This document shows, piece after piece, positions 16,690-22,986 of a stretch of 27,354 nucleotides of DNA. The notes under the pieces were generated by a model. That model did no database searches, was not told where the DNA came from, and worked only from the letters and a program-made list of their open reading frames with translations. A program made the position numbers and the translations under genes. The stretch's first letter is position 1. Each line of letters starts with the position of its first letter. This DNA is from an uncultured Anaerotignum sp. (lineage in GTDB: Bacteria > Bacillota > Clostridia > Lachnospirales > Anaerotignaceae), in contig CAJTQX010000037.1 in NCBI GenBank assembly GCA_910578425.1, positions 1 through 27,354 on the forward strand. The letters run 5' to 3'.

Positions 16690-17370
16690 CTATCTGCGCG
16701 CCGCCAGCTTTTTTTCTATCATCTGGTACTCTTTCTGCATACGTGGATATTGCCACGTTTCCCGCGCATACGCAAACATTGTTTTTGCATTGTTGTACCG
16801 CCCTTCTTCTATTGCCGCGAGTATATCCAGCAACGTAATACTTCCGCTGTAATAACGCTTTTCCCGATAGCGCGCAAACTCTGTTTCTCCGGAGCGGTAC
16901 AGCTCTATGGCCTCGGCATTGCGGGATACGCGGAAATAGTAAAGGCACAGATTCAGCCGATACACCATCTTTGCCTCACCCCGCAGAGATTCCGGCGGCA
17001 TTTTTTCCAAAACACTGATCGCGCTGTTGTATTCTCCCATTTCGTAATATCCCACAGAACGGTTGATTTCCAGCGTAGCCCGGAGATTCCTGCCTCGGGC
17101 AGTCCGAAGCATATCCTCCATTTCGTCCAAATATACCCTCGGTTCGCCATTTTCGAGGTATACAGTAGCTGCCCGTATCCGTTTCGCATATCTGCGTGTA
17201 TACAAGACATACAACAGGGCCGCGCCAAACACAACCGCCGCGCCTGCAATCCAGTACCCGCGCCAAAACACCGCGCTGTCTATCCGGAAAACTGTCCGCA
17301 GCACTGCCAGCAGTATCCCGATGCACACGCCCGCACCGATGACCTTCAAAAAATGCTTCAAGACCCCCAT
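16690..17370 (-). CDS. Membrane protein with TPR-like C-terminal domain
   Basis: About 226 residues from the ATG at 17370. AAGGGAG abuts this ATG; a TTG three codons later (17361) is 9 bases from that site and may be the real start. Two hydrophobic helices (about 6-22 and 33-55) form a hairpin anchor. The remainder is soluble, with alternating helices such as Ile-Asn-Arg-Ser-Val-Gly-Tyr-Tyr-Glu-Met-Gly-Glu-Tyr-Asn, typical of tetratricopeptide repeats. No enzyme motif is seen. TPR membrane proteins usually scaffold protein complexes; the partner is unknown. A multi-hairpin repeat immediately precedes it and separates it from the fakA-like gene. Confidence 0.7.
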   Translation of the reverse strand: MGVLKHFLKVIGAGVCIGILLAVLRTVFRIDSAVFWRGYWIAGAAVVFGAALLYVLYTRRYAKRIRAATVYLENGEPRVYLDEMEDMLRTARGRNLRATLEINRSVGYYEMGEYNSAISVLEKMPPESLRGEAKMVYRLNLCLYYFRVSRNAEAIELYRSGETEFARYREKRYYSGSITLLDILAAIEEGRYNNAKTMFAYARETWQYPRMQKEYQMIEKKLAARR

Positions 17371-17390
17371 CTCCCTTAAAATGCAAACCT

Positions 17391-17483
17391 CCGCAAGGGC
17401 CTCCAACCCTTGACCCGTTTGCCGCCGCATATCCATGCGGCGGAATATTCCGACCCTTGCGGTGGTATTGGGGCAGAACCCCC
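17391..17483. repeat. Multi-hairpin intergenic repeat, copy 3
   Basis: CCGCAAGGG (17391-17399) pairs with CCCTTGCGG (17454-17462), enclosing CCGCCGCAT/ATGCGGCGG (17422-17430, 17435-17443). CAAGGG can instead pair with CCCTTG at 17407-17412. A GGGG-CAGAA-CCCC hairpin follows at 17470-17482. The upstream edge shares CAAACCTCCGCAAG with the repeat at 13985. Confidence 0.7.
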
Positions 17484-17492
17484 GAAGTCCTG

Positions 17493-19175
17493 TCACTCCA
17501 CAGAAATAATATAATAATACAACGGCTGTCCGCCGTCCTGTAACTCCACGTCGCAGTCGGGATACTGTTCCTCCACAAAAGCGGCAATTTCCTCCGCATC
17601 TTCTTTCGTCACATCTGCACCGTAATAAATGCTGATGATTTCGCTGTCCTCTGTCACAGCTTTTTGCAGCAGTTCTTTTGTGCCTGCCGCAATATCCTCC
17701 GCCACAACTTCAATCTTATCATTCAGCATCCCCAGAATATTTCCTTCGTGTATCTCCTTATCTCCAATGGAAGTATCCCGCACAGCAAACGTCACCTGCG
17801 CCGTATCCACAGCCTGAACCGCTTCATTCATGGCCTTTTCCAGTTCCTCCGGCGCAGAGCCTTCCTCACAGCAGAATACCGCGCTGATGCCTTCCGGCAC
17901 AGATTTCGTCGGGATTACAAACAGCTTTTTATCCTCGCTGAGCGCGGCCGCCTGTTCTGCTGCCAGAATGATGTTTTTATTATTCGGCAGTATAAACACA
18001 TTATCGGCATTGACCTTTTCCACAGCGTTAAGGATGTCCTCTGTACTGGGGTTCATGGTCTGCCCGCCCTCGATCACTTCGTCAACGCCAAGATTTTTGA
18101 ATATCGCCGTCAGCCCGTCCCCTGTGGAAATAGACACAAAGCCTATGTCCTTGCGCTCCGATGTTTCCTTTTTTTCCTCCGCGGCTGCCACAGGCTCCGC
18201 AGGCGCGCTGAAATTGATTTTATTCGTATGCTGTTCCCGCATATTGTCAATTTTCAGCCCGCTCAGGCTGCCAATCTCCAAAGCCTTTTCAATCGCCAGC
18301 CCCGGGTGGTCTGTATGCACATGAATTTTTATAATCTCCTCATCGCTGACGCAGACAATGGAATCGCCAATTGAGCCGAGGTAGGATTTCAACTGGTTCA
18401 CCGTCCGTTCTTCCGGTCGGCTGACATTGACAAAAAATTCCGTACAATACCCAAATGTAATGCTTGTATTCTCCACAGATGCCAGTGACGCAAAATCCGG
18501 CGTTTCCGCCTCTGTCTTCTGCGGTTCCGCAACGTATACAGGCACATCACTGCCCAACTGTTTCAGCGCGCCTTCCAGCACATACAAAAGCCCGCGCCCG
18601 CCCGCGTCCACAACGCCCGCCTGTTTCAGCACCGGCAGCATGTCAGGCGTTTTCCGAAGCATTTCGTGTCCTTCTTCCAAAATGCCCTTCAAAAACTCCG
18701 CAATATCCTCCGTTTCCTCTGCCAGCCTTGCCGCTGCTTCCGCACAGCCGCGTGCCACCGTCAGAATCGTGCCCTCCTTCGGCTTCATGACGGCTTTATA
18801 CGCCGTTTTTACGCCCTGCTGCACAGCCTCCGCCAGTTCCTTTACGCCAGCCTCTGCAAGCCCTTCCAGTCCTTTGGAAAAGCCCCTGAACAGCTGCGAG
18901 GTGATTACGCCGGAATTGCCCCGCGCCCCGCGCAACGCGCCGCTTGCGGCCACCTTCGCGATGTCCTCTATGCGTGCATCCGCTTTCAGCGCGGCGTTTT
19001 TCTCCGCTTCCTTTGCCGCCGCCAATACCGTCAGCGACATATTTGTCCCTGTGTCCCCATCCGGCACAGGAAACACGTTCATCGCGTCTACAAGCTGTTT
19101 ATTCTGTGTCAATTCGTTGGCACCGGCAATGACCATCCTGCTCAGAAGCTGGCCGTCCAATATCGTTATACCCAC
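17493..19175 (-). CDS. fakA: DAK2-domain fatty acid kinase catalytic subunit (FakA/YloV family)
   Basis: 560 residues. Residues about 1-205 are a DhaL/DAK2 nucleotide-binding domain with Pro-Val-Pro-Asp-Gly-Asp-Thr-Gly-Thr-Asn-Met (Mg-ATP aspartates) and Ala-Arg-Gly-Asn-Ser-Gly-Val. A middle domain (about 225-320) is followed by a C-terminal DegV-like/YloV fold. FakA phosphorylates exogenous fatty acids bound to a FakB (DegV) partner, feeding them into phospholipid synthesis; no fakB gene is in the window. The start is GTG at 19173-19175, with GAGGAGG 8 bases upstream. It follows yloU by 19 bases, as in many Firmicutes, so the two form an operon. The assignment of family is firm; the substrate is inferred from characterised relatives. 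Confidence 0.9.
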   Translation of the reverse strand: MGITILDGQLLSRMVIAGANELTQNKQLVDAMNVFPVPDGDTGTNMSLTVLAAAKEAEKNAALKADARIEDIAKVAASGALRGARGNSGVITSQLFRGFSKGLEGLAEAGVKELAEAVQQGVKTAYKAVMKPKEGTILTVARGCAEAAARLAEETEDIAEFLKGILEEGHEMLRKTPDMLPVLKQAGVVDAGGRGLLYVLEGALKQLGSDVPVYVAEPQKTEAETPDFASLASVENTSITFGYCTEFFVNVSRPEERTVNQLKSYLGSIGDSIVCVSDEEIIKIHVHTDHPGLAIEKALEIGSLSGLKIDNMREQHTNKINFSAPAEPVAAAEEKKETSERKDIGFVSISTGDGLTAIFKNLGVDEVIEGGQTMNPSTEDILNAVEKVNADNVFILPNNKNIILAAEQAAALSEDKKLFVIPTKSVPEGISAVFCCEEGSAPEELEKAMNEAVQAVDTAQVTFAVRDTSIGDKEIHEGNILGMLNDKIEVVAEDIAAGTKELLQKAVTEDSEIISIYYGADVTKEDAEEIAAFVEEQYPDCDVELQDGGQPLYYYIISVE

Positions 19176-19194
19176 CGTTCGTTCCTCCTCATGT

Positions 19195-19551
19195 TCAGCC
19201 GTCGACCCTCACGCCGTCAACGAAAATATTCACGTCTTCCACTTCCAGCCCCGCATACTCCTCCACAGAATACTTTACCGTACTGATGATGTTATCCGCA
19301 ATGGCGGATATGTTCGTACCGTATTCCACGATGATGTGCAGGTCAAGACTCACCTTGTTGGCGTTCACCCGCATTTTGATGCCCTTTGTCAGGCTTTCGA
19401 TCTTCAAAAGCTGCACAAGCCCATCCTTCACATTCTTTGCCGCCATGCCGACAATCCCATAGCAGTCGATTGCCGCATACCCCGCGATCCTTGCGATAAC
19501 CTCATAATGAATGCTGATGACCCCTAATTCATTTTCCAGTTTTGCTGTCAT
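19195..19551 (-). CDS. Asp23/Gls24 family protein (YloU-like)
   Basis: 118 residues, one Asp23 domain: Gly-Val-Ile-Ser-Ile-His-Tyr-Glu-Val-Ile-Ala-Arg-Ile-Ala-Gly, Val-x-Leu-Asp-Leu-His-Ile-Ile-Val-Glu-Tyr-Gly-Thr-Asn-Ile and a C-terminal Val-Asn-Ile-Phe-Val-Asp-Gly-Val. These proteins are abundant cytoplasmic, membrane-associated factors linked to envelope stress; the YloU branch is nearly always next to fakA and is thought to assist lipid metabolism. The ATG has AGGAGG 8 bases upstream. A strong promoter at 19664-19692 and a terminator-like hairpin in the leader precede it. Confidence 0.9.
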   Translation of the reverse strand: MTAKLENELGVISIHYEVIARIAGYAAIDCYGIVGMAAKNVKDGLVQLLKIESLTKGIKMRVNANKVSLDLHIIVEYGTNISAIADNIISTVKYSVEEYAGLEVEDVNIFVDGVRVDG

Positions 19552-19618
19552 ATTTTCAGCCTCCTATTCAAAACCTCAGTTCCAGCCGCGCCCTTTATCT
19601 TTCCGGACGCACAAAAAC

Positions 19619-19645
19619 AGTCCCCTGTCTGACTTTTAGGGGACT
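19619..19645 (-). terminator. Terminator-like hairpin in the yloU leader (possible attenuator)
   Basis: AGTCCCC (19619-19625) and GGGGACT (19639-19645) pair perfectly around a 13-base loop. On the minus strand the stem is followed by GTTTTTGTG. It begins about 15-20 bases after the predicted start of yloU transcription and no other minus-strand gene lies upstream, so it would be in the leader RNA. Confidence 0.5.
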
Positions 19646-19663
19646 ACCCCATTCTTTGCAACT

Positions 19664-19692
19664 ATCATACCATAAATATCCCCATTTTACAA
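19664..19692 (-). promoter_or_regulatory. Sigma-A-type promoter of yloU-fakA
   Basis: On the minus strand TTGTAA (19687-19692) and TATGAT (19664-19669) are 17 bases apart. It lies about 115 bases upstream of the yloU ATG. Confidence 0.65.
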
Positions 19693-19761
19693 AGGATATT
19701 TTCCTGTATCCCCTTTCAAAAGCGAAATTTTATATAGAAACGCCCATTTCATAAGAACGGC

Positions 19762-19790
19762 TTGAAGCAGGACAGGCTCTGTGGTAAAAT
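19762..19790 (+). promoter_or_regulatory. Sigma-A-type promoter of the CPBP protease gene
   Basis: TTGAAG (19762-19767) and TAAAAT (19785-19790) are separated by 17 bases, about 50 bases before the ATG at 19838. Confidence 0.6.
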
Positions 19791-19837
19791 CAGCATAATA
19801 TATAACTGTCATTTGTTTCTCGGGAGAAAGGAGCAGC

Positions 19838-20515
19838 ATGAATAAACGAAGTATTTTCATTGCGGCATCTGTTTTTATGTTTTCCATGATCGTCAGCCTG
19901 GTTGACGCCGTTGTCCGCCCTCCATATATTGCCAAAATACCAATCAAAATTCTTTTCTTTTTTGTTCTTCCTATGGTATTTTTTATGGCAAATAAAGCAG
20001 ATTTCAGTGAATTCAGAAAATTGTTTCTTTTGAAAAAGGGCGGTATTCTGAAAGCTCTGCTTCTCGGTGCCGTTCTTTACGCGATTATACTGCTGGGCTA
20101 TTTCCTGACAAGGGCTTTTATAGATTTTTCTAATGTCACCCCAAGTCTGACAGAAGGCATGGGGATCACCGCCGGCAACTTTCTTTATGTGTCGCTGTAT
20201 ATTTCTCTGGCCAATTCCTTTCTGGAGGAATTCTTTTTCCGGGGCTATGGCTTTATCACCCTGAAAAAATATACGGGCAGAAAATTTGCCTACATTTTCA
20301 GCGCGTCAATATTCGCGCTATGCCATGTCGGCATGCTGCTGGAAATGTTCCGCATCGGCGTATTGTTTTTGCTGCTTTTGGGGCTGATGGCCGGCGGCTG
20401 CATATTCAATTATCTGAACGAGCGGAATGATACGATTTATCCGTCATGGTTCGTCCATATGTTCGCAAATTTCGGAATCAATACGGTTGGGTTCATTTTA
20501 TTTGGTGTACTGTAA
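19838..20515 (+). CDS. CPBP family intramembrane metalloprotease
   Basis: 225 residues with about six hydrophobic segments. The family motifs are present: Glu-Glu-x-x-x-Arg in Leu-Glu-Glu-Phe-Phe-Phe-Arg-Gly (about 129-135), Phe-x-x-x-His in Phe-Ala-Leu-Cys-His (about 162-166) and His-x-x-x-Asn in Val-His-Met-Phe-Ala-Asn near the end. CPBP (CAAX/Abi) proteases cleave within membranes; bacterial members serve in peptide maturation, bacteriocin self-immunity or signalling, and no substrate gene is adjacent here. AAAGGAG lies 4 bases before the ATG. The gene stands alone on the plus strand, divergent from yloU and convergent with rtcB. Confidence 0.88.
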   Translation: MNKRSIFIAASVFMFSMIVSLVDAVVRPPYIAKIPIKILFFFVLPMVFFMANKADFSEFRKLFLLKKGGILKALLLGAVLYAIILLGYFLTRAFIDFSNVTPSLTEGMGITAGNFLYVSLYISLANSFLEEFFFRGYGFITLKKYTGRKFAYIFSASIFALCHVGMLLEMFRIGVLFLLLLGLMAGGCIFNYLNERNDTIYPSWFVHMFANFGINTVGFILFGVL

Positions 20516-20532
20516 ATCCCAGCAAAAGAGAA

Positions 20533-20551
20533 AGCCGCCTTTCAGGCGGCT
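20533..20551 (-). terminator. Terminator of rtcB
   Basis: AGCCGCCT (20533-20540) pairs perfectly with AGGCGGCT (20544-20551) over a 3-base loop. On the minus strand it is followed by TTCTCTTTT, fitting the end of the rtcB transcript. It may also stop the convergent CPBP transcript less efficiently. Confidence 0.75.
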
Positions 20552-20572
20552 GACCCGTACTGTTTCCATTTT

Positions 20573-21784
20573 TTACTCCCCGCCTGCCTTAAAGTTATAG
20601 ATGGGACGTATCACGTTTTGAATCTCTGCCGTATCGCCGATATTGCGCACAATATCATCCATACCCTTATACGCCATCGGGCACTCATCCAGCGTCCCGC
20701 TGCCGACAGAGCTGGAATATACCCCCGCCCGTTCCATTTCCTTTTTGAACGCCGAAACCGTAAAGGACTGCTTTGCCGCGCTCCGGCTCATCAGCCGTCC
20801 TGCCCCATGCGGTGCGGACTGGTTCCAGTCGTCGTTGCCCTTCCCGATACAGATGAGCGAGCCGTCCCGCATATTGATCGGAATCAGCAGCTTTTCCCCC
20901 TTCCGCGCGGAAACCGCCCCTTTGCGCAGTATCATCGCATCTGTATCGATATAGTTGTGTATGGTTGTAAACTGTTCCTCCGCGTGCAGTTTCATGCCCT
21001 TCAAAATTTCGTCCATCATTGCCTGCCGGTTCAGCTCCGCAAACCGCTGTATGATTTTCATATCATGAATATATTCCTCGAACAAATCCCCCGTCACATA
21101 TGCCAGCGTCTGCGGGATATGCGTCCGGCTTGTGCTTTTCAGTTCCGCAAGCCGCTCCTGTATCTCCGTTTCCCGTCCCTGTTCTTTCAGTTCCTTAATC
21201 AGCGCGTCAATATCCTCTTTGGAAGTCCCGTTCAGCCGCCTGTAGCCCTTCCGCTGGTAATATCCGGCAACCTCCAGCCCCAGGTGCCTGCTGCCTGAAT
21301 GTACGACAATATAGATGTTCCCTTCCCCATCTTTATCCGCCTCAATGAAATGGTTCCCGCCGCCCAGAGTCCCCAGGCTTTTCTCCGCGCGTCTGGTGTC
21401 AATTTCCCTGTAACAGCAAAGTTCCGTCAGGTCGATTTCGCCAAAATACTTATGCGTTTTATCCCGAATGTCAAAGCCGGAGGGAATTTTTTCATAGATC
21501 AGCTTATCCAGCTTCTGCGGCTCGATATGCCTTTCCCGCACCCGCACCGTTTCCATGCCGCAGCCAATGTCCACACCGACAAGGTTCGGCACAATCTTAT
21601 CCGCAATCGTCATTGTCGTCCCAATCGTGCAGCCCGCGCCCGCGTGTATATCCGGCATCATGCGGATTTTCAGCCCCTGTGTAAATTCCTGATCCAGCAG
21701 GAGCATCACCTGCGAAAGAGATGTATCGTCCACAACATCCGTAAAAATCTTCGCCTCGTTATATTTCCCTTTCAGTTCTATCAC
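20573..21784 (-). CDS. rtcB: RtcB-family RNA ligase
   Basis: 403 residues from a GTG at 21782-21784, chosen because AAGGGGTGG lies 4 bases upstream and clostridial relatives begin Met-Ile-Glu-Leu-Lys-Gly. An in-frame ATG ten codons upstream lies inside a MITE remnant. Metal and nucleotide residues are in place: Gly-Val-Asp-Ile-Gly-Cys-Gly-Met-Glu, Gly-Gly-Gly-Asn-His-Phe-Ile-Glu, Val-His-Ser-Gly-Ser-Arg-His, Ile-His-Asn-Tyr-Ile-Asp and the guanylylated His in Ala-Pro-His-Gly-Ala-Gly-Arg. RtcB joins RNA 2',3'-cyclic phosphate or 3'-phosphate ends to 5'-OH using GTP and Mn; in bacteria it serves RNA repair after toxin or stress cleavage. No rtcA, rtcR or archease gene is nearby. It lies 46 bases downstream of the alpha-hydroxy-acid oxidoreductase gene. 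Confidence 0.93.
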   Translation of the reverse strand: MIELKGKYNEAKIFTDVVDDTSLSQVMLLLDQEFTQGLKIRMMPDIHAGAGCTIGTTMTIADKIVPNLVGVDIGCGMETVRVRERHIEPQKLDKLIYEKIPSGFDIRDKTHKYFGEIDLTELCCYREIDTRRAEKSLGTLGGGNHFIEADKDGEGNIYIVVHSGSRHLGLEVAGYYQRKGYRRLNGTSKEDIDALIKELKEQGRETEIQERLAELKSTSRTHIPQTLAYVTGDLFEEYIHDMKIIQRFAELNRQAMMDEILKGMKLHAEEQFTTIHNYIDTDAMILRKGAVSARKGEKLLIPINMRDGSLICIGKGNDDWNQSAPHGAGRLMSRSAAKQSFTVSAFKKEMERAGVYSSSVGSGTLDECPMAYKGMDDIVRNIGDTAEIQNVIRPIYNFKAGGE

Positions 21785-21796
21785 AAAACCACCCCT

Positions 21797-21846
21797 TATG
21801 GCAGACGTTTTCATATGAAAATTTGTTTTCTTAAGCCAAGCCGCCT
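21797..21846 (-). mobile_element. Internally deleted MITE-like remnant
   Basis: On the minus strand the first 23 bases, starting AGGCGGCTTGGCTTAAG, match the start of the full elements at 25055 and 26774 with one mismatch. The next 27 bases (AATTTTCATATGAAAACG...GCCATA) resemble their other end. About 115 internal bases are missing. It covers the last four sense codons and the stop of the upstream oxidoreductase gene and the spacer before rtcB. Confidence 0.65.
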
Positions 21847-22868
21847 ACAATCCTGATTTTATTCCTTTTAATATCCGCCAGCGTGGCGCAGCCCGTCATA
21901 GTCATAGCGTCCCGCAGCTCCGCAATGATCTTTTCCGTATACAGGCGCACGCCTTCCGCCCCGCCGCCGTAAGCCGCAATAGCGTAAGGCCGCCCGATGA
22001 GCACAGCGTCCGCCCCCAGAGCGAGCATTTTGAACACATCGCCGCCTGTGCGGATTCCGCCGTCCACAAAAATCTTCGTCACCTGGTTCCCGACAGCCGC
22101 GCGTATCTCCGGCAGAACCTCTGCTGTGGAAAGCCCGTTATCCATCACTCTGCCGCCATGATTGGACACAACAATAGCATACACCCCTGCACGCTGCGCC
22201 ATACGCGCGGCCTCCGCCGTCATGATGCCCTTTACAACAAACGGCAGCTCCGTTGCCTTTACAATTTCCTTCAGGTCCCCTGCCGTTTTCATCTGCATCC
22301 GCAGGGCAGACATTCCCGCGTGCGGCAGCCCCGCGCTGTCAATATCCATCGCAAACGCCAGCGGGCGGCATTCCTCCGTTTCCCGCAGCCGCTGCAAAAC
22401 AACGTCCATCGTCCAGGGCTTCAGCGTGGGTATCCCCCAGCCGCCCGCGTCCCGTATGGCGTGCAGGGGTGCATAGAAATGCTCCGGCTGTAAGCCGCCC
22501 CCTCCAAACGCCGCAATGCCTGCCTTTTTCGCCCCCAGCGTTACCGCGTCGCAGTATTGCCGTTCCGTCAGCGCGTCTGTATAATTATACTGCACCAGCC
22601 CGATGGGTGCGACAAACACCGGCGCGGCAAATGTCTGCCCAAATAATTCTATGGAAGTATCGCATTTCTTTTCCCCCTGCAAAACGTCCATTTCCAGAAA
22701 AACATGCTCCGCCAGATAGGAAAAATTCCGCTGGAATGTCCGTCCCGCGCCCTTTCCCCCAGGCCCCGGCATCACGCCCTTGCAGGCAATCCCGTTGCAT
22801 TCCGGGCAGACCCTGCACCTTGGGGCCATTTTTTCCCCTGCGTTTTCCAAAACCTGCTCATAGATCAT
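21831..22868 (-). CDS. FMN-dependent alpha-hydroxy-acid oxidoreductase with N-terminal Cys cluster
   Basis: 345 residues from the ATG at 22868, with GGGAGG 8 bases upstream; a longer frame upstream crosses a promoter and terminator and is not used. The TIM-barrel FMN family (glycolate oxidase, lactate oxidase) is shown by the FMN-binding Ala-Pro-Val-Phe-Val-Ala-Pro-Ile-Gly, the Lys in Val-Val-Lys-Gly-Ile-Met, catalytic His and Arg in Ser-Asn-His-Gly-Gly-Arg, and phosphate-binding Val-Asp-Gly-Gly-Ile-Arg and Leu-Ile-Gly-Arg-Pro. The N-terminal segment holds Cys-Arg-Val-Cys-Pro-Glu-Cys followed by another Cys four residues on, which could bind iron-sulfur or zinc. It probably oxidises a 2-hydroxy acid; the acceptor is unknown. 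The last four residues and the stop codon come from a MITE remnant. Its promoter lies at 22899-22927. Confidence 0.88.
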   Translation of the reverse strand: MIYEQVLENAGEKMAPRCRVCPECNGIACKGVMPGPGGKGAGRTFQRNFSYLAEHVFLEMDVLQGEKKCDTSIELFGQTFAAPVFVAPIGLVQYNYTDALTERQYCDAVTLGAKKAGIAAFGGGGLQPEHFYAPLHAIRDAGGWGIPTLKPWTMDVVLQRLRETEECRPLAFAMDIDSAGLPHAGMSALRMQMKTAGDLKEIVKATELPFVVKGIMTAEAARMAQRAGVYAIVVSNHGGRVMDNGLSTAEVLPEIRAAVGNQVTKIFVDGGIRTGGDVFKMLALGADAVLIGRPYAIAAYGGGAEGVRLYTEKIIAELRDAMTMTGCATLADIKRNKIRIVGGLA

Positions 22869-22898
22869 TTCCATTTCCTCCCGTCCCTGTTTTTCTAC

Positions 22899-22927
22899 AT
22901 TATATCCGTTCCTGCCCCTTCCCGCAA
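22899..22927 (-). promoter_or_regulatory. Sigma-A-type promoter of the alpha-hydroxy-acid oxidoreductase gene
   Basis: On the minus strand TTGCGG (22922-22927) and a consensus TATAAT (22899-22904) are 17 bases apart, about 30 bases upstream of the ATG. Confidence 0.7.
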
Positions 22928-22940
22928 CAGCCCTTTTCCC

Positions 22941-22979
22941 AAAAAGAAAACCTTCCGGCAGGTTTCCCCGTCCGGAAGG
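22941..22979 (-). terminator. Terminator of the sigma/anti-sigma operon
   Basis: CCTTCCGG (22951-22958) pairs with CCGGAAGG (22972-22979). On the minus strand the stem is followed by TTTTCTTTTT, a clear Rho-independent signal just after the anti-sigma stop. Confidence 0.85.
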
Positions 22980-22986
22980 CTTCTCC

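Noticed and set aside
17629..19527. Long plus-strand open frame opposite fakA and yloU
   Set aside because: It is Ser/Ala/Pro-rich antisense of two conserved genes; the length follows from GC-rich codons on the other strand.
21814..21816. ATG at 21814 as the start of RtcB
   Set aside because: It lies in the MITE remnant and lacks a ribosome site; the GTG at 21784 has AAGGGGTGG before it and matches the family N-terminus.
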